The translations under genes were made by a program, and so were the position numbers. Under the pieces are notes generated by a model, which saw only the letters and a list, made by a program, of their open reading frames with translations, searched no databases and was not told the origin of the DNA. From CAZADS01 sp964483985 (GTDB taxonomy: Bacteria; Pseudomonadota; Alphaproteobacteria; Thalassobaculales; Thalassobaculaceae): DNA of 5,888 nt. Of the stretch, positions 1-5,538 are shown piece by piece. Position 1 is the stretch's first letter, and every line of letters starts with the position of its first letter. Location of the stretch: assembly GCA_964483985.1 (NCBI GenBank), contig CAZADS010000016.1, positions 1 through 5,888 on the forward strand, written 5' to 3'.

Positions 1-965
1 ATCTCAACTGGCAAGCGAGCTAATTCCTCAAACCAGTATTTTGCCACCATTCCTGCATAAAAACTTGTTCCCGCAGCTATTATTGTCAGTTTCGGTAAGG
101 TTATTGATTGAAAAGGGAATTTGGGAAATATCATTTTGCCATTGATTGGATCATGGTAATGGGCGAACGTATAGCCAATCACCTCAGGCTGCTCATGAAT
201 TTCTTTTTCCATAAAATGCCTGAAATTCCCTTTTCCAATTAATGCACCAGAAAGATCTGTCAACACGATAGGGCGTGTTATAGATTGCCTTTTTTCATCA
301 TAAATTTCTACGCCATCCGATCGAAGAACAGCACAATCTCCGTCTTCCAAATACGATATACGCCGGGTTAACGGGGCGAGAGCAAGAGCATCAGAACCGA
401 CAAAAATCTCACCTTCGCCATATCCAATAGCAAGGGGTGAAGAGCGTCGAGCAGCTAAAAGCAGATTGGGGTATTCAGCAATCATAACAACCAAAGCAAA
501 TGCCCCGGTCATCACCCGAGTCAGAGCTAACATAGCTTTTTCCGGAGTAAGGTCTTCTTTTAGAAAGTGCCGCAACAAGTGAGCCACAACCTCCGTGTCC
601 GTATCCGATTCCAATACTGTACCGCTTTCCAAAAACCTCTCTCGTAGCTCCTGATAATTTTCAATAATACCATTATGAACAACGGCGACCCCCCCAGCTT
701 TATGCGGATGGGCATTATTCAGCGTAGGTGGACCATGAGTAGCCCAGCGAGTATGGCCTATACCAATCTGACCAAACAGGGGATTTTGAGCCAATGTTGT
801 TTCCAAATTAAATAGTTTACCCTCAACCCGTCGACGCGCTAGATCTCCGTCAACGATTGTTGAGACGCCAGCAGAATCATACCCCCTATATTCCAATCGC
901 TTAAGAGCGTCGACTAATAGTGGAGCAACAGGCCGATTACCAATAATTCCTATTATCCCGCACAT
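1..965 (-). CDS. glmS: Glutamine--fructose-6-phosphate aminotransferase (isomerizing), N-terminal part; 3' end outside window
   Basis: Makes glucosamine-6-phosphate from fructose-6-phosphate and glutamine, the first committed step of UDP-GlcNAc synthesis in the cytoplasm. I translated the open frame by hand: 321 codons without a stop, running off the left edge; the family is usually about 610 aa, so roughly half is present. It starts MCGIIGIIG, with Cys2 as the N-terminal nucleophile of the class II glutamine amidotransferase domain. Further matches are KRLEYRGYDSAG (residues 22-33), GHTRWATHG (70-78, Arg73/Trp74), the oxyanion-hole HNG (97-99) and Asp123 in SDTDTE. HFMEKEIHEQP lies near residues 250-260, and the first sugar-isomerase (SIS) domain begins around 290 with AAGTS (297-301), where most relatives have a Cys before GTS. 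The ATG is fixed because Cys must become residue 1 after Met removal. It follows glmU by 3 nt and has only a weak Shine-Dalgarno, so translational coupling is likely. Confidence 0.97.
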   Translation of the reverse strand, partial: MCGIIGIIGNRPVAPLLVDALKRLEYRGYDSAGVSTIVDGDLARRRVEGKLFNLETTLAQNPLFGQIGIGHTRWATHGPPTLNNAHPHKAGGVAVVHNGIIENYQELRERFLESGTVLESDTDTEVVAHLLRHFLKEDLTPEKAMLALTRVMTGAFALVVMIAEYPNLLLAARRSSPLAIGYGEGEIFVGSDALALAPLTRRISYLEDGDCAVLRSDGVEIYDEKRQSITRPIVLTDLSGALIGKGNFRHFMEKEIHEQPEVIGYTFAHYHDPINGKMIFPKFPFQSITLPKLTIIAAGTSFYAGMVAKYWFEELARLPVE

Positions 966-968
966 CAC

Positions 969-2315
969 CTAATCTTTCTGTTTTTGGCTGTTGCGTTTTC
1001 TGCGAAATCTCCGGGCCCCGTCCGGCACCTGTTTCGCTTGACCTCTCTCAACCATAAGTCCGTCGGGCGGCACCGACGTTGTAACCGTGCTTCCGGCCCC
1101 AATTATTGCGCCATCACCAACCTCTATCGGTGCTATTAAAGCCGAATTAGAACCAATGAAAACTCGTGAACCTATTTCTGTACTGTGCTTATGAAAACCG
1201 TCGAAATTGCATGTGATAGTCCCTGCGCCGACATTGGTATCCTTTCCTACTTTGGCGTCGCCCACGTAAGAAAGATGATTGATTTTAGTTCCAGACCCAA
1301 TCGTGGACTGTTTAATTTCAACGAAATTGCCAACTCGGGCACCTTCACCAATCTCTGCACCGGGTCTTAGTCTGGCATATGGTCCAATAACCGCCCGATT
1401 TTCAATAATGGCACCTTCTATGTGAGAGAAACTTTTTATTTCCACCCCATTCCCGATTCTGACGCCAGTGCCGAATGTTATATTTGGATGCAATACTGTA
1501 TCTCTTCCTATGACAGTGTCATAGCTTAGAAATACGGTTTCCGGGGCGATCATAGAAACACCACTTTCAAGTGCTACTTTCCTAAGACGCTGCTGCATTA
1601 AAAATTCTGCCCTAGCCAAATCGGCACGGGAGTCAACACCTATCGTTTCACTTTCCGGAGCTTCGACTACCGCAATACGGCTGCCACTCTTTCTAGCTAC
1701 TGCAATGATATCGGTTAAATAAAATTCACCCTTTGAATTTTTCGAACTCAAATTCTCGACCAGCCCTGGCAATTTTTCTCCGTCAATCGCCATGACACCG
1801 CCATTATAAAGGCGAACAGTTCGGTCAATCGTATTCACATCGGCTGCTTCAACAATGCGCTCCAGCAATCCCTCTTGGTCTTGCACGAGCCGGCCATATT
1901 GACCAGGACAGTCCGTTTCAAAGCCTAGCACAATAATATCCGGAGGATTGTTTTCACGCCTCAAATCTAGCATTCGGTGTAGAGTTGCCGAACTAATCAG
2001 TGGATCAGCGCCATAGGCTACAAAGATCGTACCCTTAAATCCCCTAAATTCACCGAGTGCCACTCTAACAGCGTCTCCTGTACCACGAGCTTCAGTTTGA
2101 ATAACTATTTTCGCAGGCTTAACCAGACCTTCTATTTCGCCCTGATTTGGACCTAAAACAATTACGCATTGCTCCAACTCAAGGGGTTCAAGTGCCGCAA
2201 TTACATAGGTGATCAAAGGCCGCCCTGCTACTTTGTGCAAGACTTTGGGCAGATCCGAATTCATACGCGTGCCTTTTCCTGCGGCAAGAACGATAGCGGA
2301 AACCGAATGGAGCAT
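969..2315 (-). CDS. glmU: Bifunctional GlmU: GlcN-1-P acetyltransferase / GlcNAc-1-P uridylyltransferase
   Basis: Catalyses the last two steps to UDP-GlcNAc, the precursor of peptidoglycan and LPS: acetyl-CoA-dependent acetylation of glucosamine-1-phosphate, then uridylyl transfer from UTP. The length, 448 aa, is normal. Residues 1 to about 230 form the nucleotidyltransferase domain, with LAAGKGTRM (10-18), LPKVLH (22-27), Gln73 and GTGDA (78-82), and GEFYLTDI (196-203). The rest is a left-handed beta-helix of hexapeptide repeats. Its acetyltransferase residues are all in place: Arg317, Lys335, His347 (in HLSYVGDA), Tyr350, Asn361, Asn370 and Lys376, matching E. coli Arg333, Lys351, His363, Tyr366, Asn377, Asn386 and Lys392. 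Odd point: the usual YGD metal motif reads YGAD (101-104), and the second metal ligand, normally Asn in GVN, is Asp228. The C-terminus is basic (RRFRRKR), as often in GlmU. The start is supported by AGGCG 9 nt upstream. Confidence 0.97.
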   Translation of the reverse strand: MLHSVSAIVLAAGKGTRMNSDLPKVLHKVAGRPLITYVIAALEPLELEQCVIVLGPNQGEIEGLVKPAKIVIQTEARGTGDAVRVALGEFRGFKGTIFVAYGADPLISSATLHRMLDLRRENNPPDIIVLGFETDCPGQYGRLVQDQEGLLERIVEAADVNTIDRTVRLYNGGVMAIDGEKLPGLVENLSSKNSKGEFYLTDIIAVARKSGSRIAVVEAPESETIGVDSRADLARAEFLMQQRLRKVALESGVSMIAPETVFLSYDTVIGRDTVLHPNITFGTGVRIGNGVEIKSFSHIEGAIIENRAVIGPYARLRPGAEIGEGARVGNFVEIKQSTIGSGTKINHLSYVGDAKVGKDTNVGAGTITCNFDGFHKHSTEIGSRVFIGSNSALIAPIEVGDGAIIGAGSTVTTSVPPDGLMVERGQAKQVPDGARRFRRKRNSQKQKD

Positions 2316-2341
2316 GGATATATTCGCCTATGGGTTATTTT

Positions 2342-2363
2342 ATCCTAATTTATTGTTTAGGAT
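2342..2363. repeat. Perfect 7-bp inverted repeat in the glmU leader
   Basis: ATCCTAA (2342-2348) and TTAGGAT (2357-2363) are perfect reverse complements separated by 8 nt. The repeat lies 26 nt upstream of the glmU start and downstream of the candidate promoter, so it would be a weak hairpin in the mRNA leader or a small operator. No oligo-T run follows it in the glmU direction, so it is not a normal terminator. Confidence 0.4.
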
Positions 2364-2384
2364 GCCATATCGCACCAGTAATCT

Positions 2385-2414
2385 AAAATAAACATTTCTT
2401 ACCAATAGTGACAA
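2385..2414 (-). promoter_or_regulatory. Candidate sigma70-type promoter for glmU-glmS
   Basis: On the minus strand TTGTCA (2414-2409) is followed after 18 nt by TATTTT (2390-2385), matching the -35 consensus at five of six positions and the -10 at four of six. Initiation about 7 nt downstream would give a leader of roughly 60 nt before the glmU ATG. Inferred from sequence alone; AT-rich spacers produce such matches by chance. Confidence 0.4.
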
Positions 2415-2492
2415 AAACAGGCGGGGACTACTCAGAGGCCAATGAACCAATGAGAAAAAACATCCACCCAATTTATGAACATTCTGGAAACC

Positions 2493-2496
2493 GGAG
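2493..2496 (+). promoter_or_regulatory. Ribosome binding site of the gph-like gene
   Basis: GGAG ends 9 nt before the ATG at 2506, a usual spacing. It supports this ATG as the start. Confidence 0.7.
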
Positions 2497-2505
2497 CGCG
2501 CCGAA

Positions 2506-3180
2506 ATGAAAACCAATGCTCCATTAGCAATTGTTTTTGACCTGGATGGTACGCTCGTGGATACGCCACCAGATATGCACGCGTCAGCAAACCGAATGCT
2601 AACGAAAGCTAAGCGCGAGAAAATAACTCTGAAGGAGACGCATCAATTTATTGGAGACGGGATTGAGCGATTCGTGGAGCGGGCGCTTTCAGTTACGGAT
2701 GCGCCATTTAATAATCATGATTTGGATACAGCAGTGTCTATATTCCTGAAAGACTATGAAAAAAATTCTTCGGTTCTTAGTCAACCATACGCTGGTGTTG
2801 CAGAAACTTTAGGAAAATTAAAAACAGCTGGGCATCGACTAGCCGTTTGTAGCAACAAGCCCCAGTTCGCAAGTGAACGACTGTTAGAGGATTTAAATCT
2901 ATTACATTTCTTTGATATTGTTTGTGGCGGAGACCGTTACCCAATCCGTAAACCAAATCCTCTTCATTTGACCAATCTCCTTAACGAGATGCAAATATCA
3001 CCCGAAAATGCTGCGATGGTCGGTGATAACGAAAATGATTCGGAAACAGCCTTAGGTGCAGGTGTTTTCTTTATATTATGCACTTATGGATATGCACGAA
3101 AACCGTTATACGAAATTACGGCAAACGAACGTATCAATTTCCTTCCAGATCTTTTGATGCTGAAATCCTTAAATACATAA
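2506..3180 (+). CDS. gph: HAD-superfamily hydrolase, phosphoglycolate phosphatase type
   Basis: Likely a cytoplasmic Mg-dependent phosphatase that removes phosphate from 2-phosphoglycolate, formed by DNA repair or oxygenase side reactions, or from a similar small phosphate ester. The 224-aa protein has all four HAD motifs: DLDGTLVDT (12-20, nucleophile Asp12 and acid/base Asp14), Ser116-Asn117 in AVCSNKP, Lys149 in RKPNP, and GDNENDSETA (173-182, Asp174 and Asp178). Residues about 20-95 are the helical cap between motifs I and II, as in Gph and related phosphatases. The length is normal. It is divergent from glmU-glmS, a neighbourhood I recall from other Alphaproteobacteria. The HAD fold and phosphatase chemistry are secure; the exact substrate is inferred, and a pyrophosphatase or sugar-phosphate phosphatase is possible. 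Confidence 0.85.
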   Translation: MKTNAPLAIVFDLDGTLVDTPPDMHASANRMLTKAKREKITLKETHQFIGDGIERFVERALSVTDAPFNNHDLDTAVSIFLKDYEKNSSVLSQPYAGVAETLGKLKTAGHRLAVCSNKPQFASERLLEDLNLLHFFDIVCGGDRYPIRKPNPLHLTNLLNEMQISPENAAMVGDNENDSETALGAGVFFILCTYGYARKPLYEITANERINFLPDLLMLKSLNT

Positions 3181-3190
3181 ATGCCAGAAT

Positions 3191-3210
3191 AACTAATTTA
3201 GTTTATTTTT
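3191..3210 (+). terminator. Possible weak terminator after the gph-like gene
   Basis: AACTA (3191-3195) and TAGTT (3199-3203) can pair around a 3-nt loop, followed by TATTTTT, 10 nt past the stop codon. The layout is that of an intrinsic terminator, but the stem is only 5 bp with one G-C pair, so it would be weak. The next gene, converging from the right, ends 13 nt further on. Confidence 0.3.
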
Positions 3211-3222
3211 AACTTATTTTAA

Positions 3223-4245
3223 TCATCCCGTTCCCTGAAAAACCTTAGGAAAGACCTCCTCGGCCATCAACTGCATACATTCTAAGGCAACCAACTTTTC
3301 CATGCCCGACCACTCCATTGATACAATAATGTGATTTACACCAAGCGTTTTATGTATATTTATCATTTGATCCGCCACTTCGTCTGGAGAACCTATCAAG
3401 AATCTATCACCAACTAGTTCTTCGAAACCCCCATCCAAGGACTCTCCCTTCGGCAGCTGATTACTTTGCCCAGTGGAATGATAGGATGCATATTTTTTTG
3501 CGATAAACGGCCCAGCACGTCGAAATGCCTCTTCCTTCGTTTGAGCTACAAAGGCTTCTCTTCTCATTGGCAGTTCTGAGGGAAACGGTTTACCAAATTT
3601 TTCTAAAGCCCGTTTGTAAACATCCATTTGGCGCACCAGTGTTTTTATAGTTGTATGGGGGTTAATGTACCAACAGTCACCATGTTCAGCCGCTCTAAGG
3701 AGAGCTATATCTGCATTGGCTCCTATCCAAACAGGTGGATTAGGTTTTTGGATTGGCTTGGGCCAGCAAACCGCTTCAATCAATTCAAAATGTGTTCCTC
3801 GCATCGTTACGCGATCTTCCTGCCATAATCTTTTAATAGCGATCAAATTTTCAGTGGTTCTCCGCCCACGTTCCCCTTGCGTGGTGCCAAAAGCTCGAGA
3901 CTCCACCTCTCTATAACCAATACCAACACCGAAAATCAGTCGCCCATTAGAAAGAATATCTATCGTCGCTAATTGTTCAGCTATATCTAGCGGTTTATGA
4001 AGAGGCAACAAAATGATCCCAGCGTTAAGACGTGCCCGCTTTACTTCACCGGTCAATCTCGCCAAGATTGGTAGTTGCTGCAGCGCCTGATAGTCAGGGG
4101 TGGAATAGTGGGACCCCTTAGTGATCGAAGTGTATCCTAAACGATCTGCAAATTGCGCCTGTTCAACTAACTCGTCAGCCATGGCCACCATATCAACCCC
4201 AAAGGGATATTGCCCACGTAACATGACTCCAATTTCTAATGGCAT
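3223..4245 (-). CDS. Luciferase-like (LLM class) flavin-dependent oxidoreductase
   Basis: A probable TIM-barrel monooxygenase or oxidoreductase of the bacterial luciferase family using reduced FMN (or F420 in some members); the substrate is unknown. I place the start at 4245, giving 340 aa, because GGGAG (4257-4253) lies 7 nt upstream and the protein then begins MPLEIGVML; an in-frame ATG at 4272 would add nine residues with no such site. Family marks, numbered from this start, are the segment ILSNGRLIFGVGIGY (97-111) followed by an Arg-Glu-rich stretch, the PKPIQKPNPPVWIGA strand (162-176), the following helix with AAEHGDCWY (185-193), and FLIGSPDEVADQM (282-294) near the C-terminus. There is no signal peptide or membrane segment. 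It is divergent from the PhyH-family gene and convergent with the phosphatase. Alphaproteobacteria often carry many paralogues of this family, so specificity cannot be read from sequence. Confidence 0.88.
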   Translation of the reverse strand: MPLEIGVMLRGQYPFGVDMVAMADELVEQAQFADRLGYTSITKGSHYSTPDYQALQQLPILARLTGEVKRARLNAGIILLPLHKPLDIAEQLATIDILSNGRLIFGVGIGYREVESRAFGTTQGERGRRTTENLIAIKRLWQEDRVTMRGTHFELIEAVCWPKPIQKPNPPVWIGANADIALLRAAEHGDCWYINPHTTIKTLVRQMDVYKRALEKFGKPFPSELPMRREAFVAQTKEEAFRRAGPFIAKKYASYHSTGQSNQLPKGESLDGGFEELVGDRFLIGSPDEVADQMINIHKTLGVNHIIVSMEWSGMEKLVALECMQLMAEEVFPKVFQGTG

Positions 4246-4252
4246 AAAATCT

Positions 4253-4257
4253 CTCCC
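4253..4257 (-). promoter_or_regulatory. Ribosome binding site that sets the LLM oxidoreductase start
   Basis: On the minus strand, GGGAG within AAAGGGAGAG sits 7 nt before the ATG at 4245. It lies inside the frame that a start at 4272 would use, so it argues for the downstream ATG. Confidence 0.7.
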
Positions 4258-4300
4258 TTTCACAAAATACAACCGAATAACTTAAAGCAATTTGAATTAA

Positions 4301-4319
4301 GGTTCCTGACAATGGGACC
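4301..4319. repeat. Imperfect inverted repeat, possible operator
   Basis: GGTTCC (4301-4306) and GGGACC (4314-4319) are reverse complements with one mismatch across a 7-nt spacer. It lies 56 bp upstream of the LLM start and 143 bp upstream of the PhyH start. The layout could suit a dimeric regulator, but a repeat this short is not rare by chance. Confidence 0.25.
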
Positions 4320-4398
4320 GCCCACACCTATTTTAACTCATTGTTCCGATTTTTTCCGCGCGCCATCAAATATTTAATCCCTATCCATACGCTAAAAC

Positions 4399-4427
4399 TT
4401 GACCCAGAAAGAGAACCCCCTCATTCT
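4399..4427 (+). promoter_or_regulatory. Candidate promoter for the PhyH-family gene
   Basis: TTGACC (4399-4404) matches five of six -35 bases and is followed after 17 nt by CATTCT (4422-4427), which matches only three of six -10 bases. It would give a leader of roughly 30 nt before the ATG at 4463. Weak, and judged by eye. Confidence 0.3.
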
Positions 4428-4462
4428 TCTAAAAATTATTCATCATATATACGGATGCTATT

Positions 4463-5494
4463 ATGAGCGAGATGGCCGATTTTAAAGACTCCACTGCATT
4501 AATGGACGATGGTCCCGCATTAAAAAAGCGCTTAGACATTGACGGATACTTGTTCATAAGAAATCTACTGCCCGCCGAAGCAGTGATAAACGTACGCCAG
4601 CGCTTGTTGCAGAAAGCGGCTCAGGGCGAATGGTTAGATAGGTCTAAACCTATACAAAGCGGAGTAGCCAATTTAGGTGCCGCTTGCAAGGACCCAGAAG
4701 AGCAATACATGAAAGTTTTTCGCACACTTTGGCGGGACGAAGAACTCCATCGACTCCGGACACACCCAAATGTGCTATCCTTTTTTAAAAACCTTTTCAA
4801 CGAAACTCCGGTCGCGCATCCAATGTTTGTACAGCGCAATATTTTCCCGCAACATAATGAATTTGATTTCACCACCGGTGCCCATCAGGATAAAGTGCAT
4901 ATCGGGGGCGCTACAAATTATGCCATGTGGGTTCCGATTGGAGATTGCCCCTTAGAGAAAGGCCCGCTAGCTGTTGCAACCAAGTCACACATAAAAGGAG
5001 TACTACAAACAAAAGTGGGTGCAGGAGCAGGCGGTATGGATATATCGGAACAAATTCCCGGATCATGGGTTACTGGTTCATTTCGATCAGGTGATGTTCT
5101 TATTTTTGGTGACACTACAGTCCACAAAGCATTGCCGAATCGAAGTGATGAGATACGCCAATCCTTCGATGCCCGCTATCAACCTTCGAGCCAGCCCTTA
5201 GCAGAACCAAATTTACTTCCTTACTCTGGAACCGGAAATTGGGAAGAAATTTACGCCACCTGGGAATCTACCGACTCTCAGTATTATTGGCGATCTTTAA
5301 ATCTAAAAATCGTTCCCTTTGATAAAAGCTATTACGAAAAACGGGATCAAATGGCCTTTGATATGGCTGAACGGGGAGAAATGGCGGCTCGGGATGCACT
5401 GCTTCGAATCATACAACGTGATAGCAACCAGACCAAACGAACAAAAGCTCAGAAATTAGTCAAAATCTTGGATGGCGCCCAAGCTGCAGATTAA
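4463..5494 (+). CDS. Phytanoyl-CoA dioxygenase (PhyH) family protein
   Basis: Probable Fe(II)/2-oxoglutarate-dependent dioxygenase that hydroxylates an unknown small organic substrate in the cytoplasm. The 343-aa protein opens with the typical PhyH N-terminal element (DIDGYLFIRNLLPAE, 25-39). The metal-binding HxD is His141-Gln142-Asp143 in TGAHQDKV, the distal His is His221 in TTVHKALPN, and Arg232, eleven residues on, is the expected 2-oxoglutarate carboxylate ligand. GPLAVATKSH (167-176) matches the usual Gly-x-Leu...Gly-Ser-H segment of the family, so the iron site looks intact. Residues about 285-343 form a charged, mostly helical-looking tail beyond the core. The start is uncertain between Met1 and Met4 (4472); ACGGA 7 nt upstream mildly favours Met1. 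It is divergent from the LLM oxidoreductase. Members act on acyl-CoAs, ectoine, phosphonates and many natural products, so the substrate cannot be named. Confidence 0.88.
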   Translation: MSEMADFKDSTALMDDGPALKKRLDIDGYLFIRNLLPAEAVINVRQRLLQKAAQGEWLDRSKPIQSGVANLGAACKDPEEQYMKVFRTLWRDEELHRLRTHPNVLSFFKNLFNETPVAHPMFVQRNIFPQHNEFDFTTGAHQDKVHIGGATNYAMWVPIGDCPLEKGPLAVATKSHIKGVLQTKVGAGAGGMDISEQIPGSWVTGSFRSGDVLIFGDTTVHKALPNRSDEIRQSFDARYQPSSQPLAEPNLLPYSGTGNWEEIYATWESTDSQYYWRSLNLKIVPFDKSYYEKRDQMAFDMAERGEMAARDALLRIIQRDSNQTKRTKAQKLVKILDGAQAAD

Positions 5495-5509
5495 TCATAA
5501 AACTGAAAA

Positions 5510-5538
5510 GCCTGGTAAGAAATAATTTATTATTAGGC
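5510..5538. terminator. Possible bidirectional terminator between convergent genes
   Basis: In the 38-bp gap after the PhyH gene, AATAAT (5521-5526) and ATTATT (5529-5534) form an A/T-only inverted repeat, flanked by GCCT (5510-5513) and AGGC (5535-5538). The outer arms could close a longer stem only with an asymmetric bulge on the left. The repeat includes the stop codon of the minus-strand gene. This is weak; it is listed because some termination signal is expected between convergent genes. Confidence 0.2.

Larger units (their letters stand above)
2316..2505. promoter_or_regulatory. Divergent intergenic region between glmU and the gph-like gene
   Basis: These 190 bp contain no convincing gene and must hold the promoters for both flanking transcripts. 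For glmU there is a plausible sigma70-like promoter and a leader inverted repeat (listed separately). For the plus-strand phosphatase, TAAAAT at 2384-2389 matches five of six -10 bases, but no good -35 lies 16-19 nt upstream, so that promoter is unassigned. The candidate -10 elements of the two directions overlap around 2384-2390, so if both are used the two transcripts would compete. This is read by eye and not scored. Confidence 0.55.
4246..4462. promoter_or_regulatory. Divergent intergenic region between the LLM oxidoreductase and the PhyH-family gene
   Basis: These 217 bp carry no convincing gene. They should hold both start regions. Visible elements are the LLM ribosome binding site, an imperfect inverted repeat at 4301-4319, a second CTTAA/TTAAG pair at 4281-4301, and a candidate plus-strand promoter at 4399-4427. 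No regulator gene lies in the window, so any control of the pair would come from elsewhere. Confidence 0.5.

Noticed and set aside
966..968. glmS ribozyme / riboswitch upstream of glmS
   Set aside because: Only 3 nt separate glmU and glmS and the gene is translated straight after glmU; the ribozyme is known mainly from Firmicutes and needs well over 100 nt of leader.
1185..1370. 61-codon plus-strand frame inside glmU
   Set aside because: Lies antisense within the conserved beta-helix coding part of glmU; the protein resembles nothing and there is no ribosome binding site of note.
2209..2391. 60-codon plus-strand frame covering the glmU start and spacer
   Set aside because: Mostly antisense to the conserved GlmU nucleotide-binding loop; the peptide has no recognisable features.
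3628..3916. Two overlapping plus-strand frames of 66 and 83 codons inside the LLM gene
   Set aside because: Antisense shadows of a well-conserved coding region, without family features.
4621..5127. Minus-strand frames of 84 and 69 codons inside the PhyH gene
   Set aside because: Antisense to the HxD-containing PhyH core; composition looks like a frame shadow and neither has a good start region.
4770..5201. Plus-strand frames of 61 and 60 codons in another frame of the PhyH gene
   Set aside because: Out-of-frame readings of the PhyH coding sequence with no support of their own.
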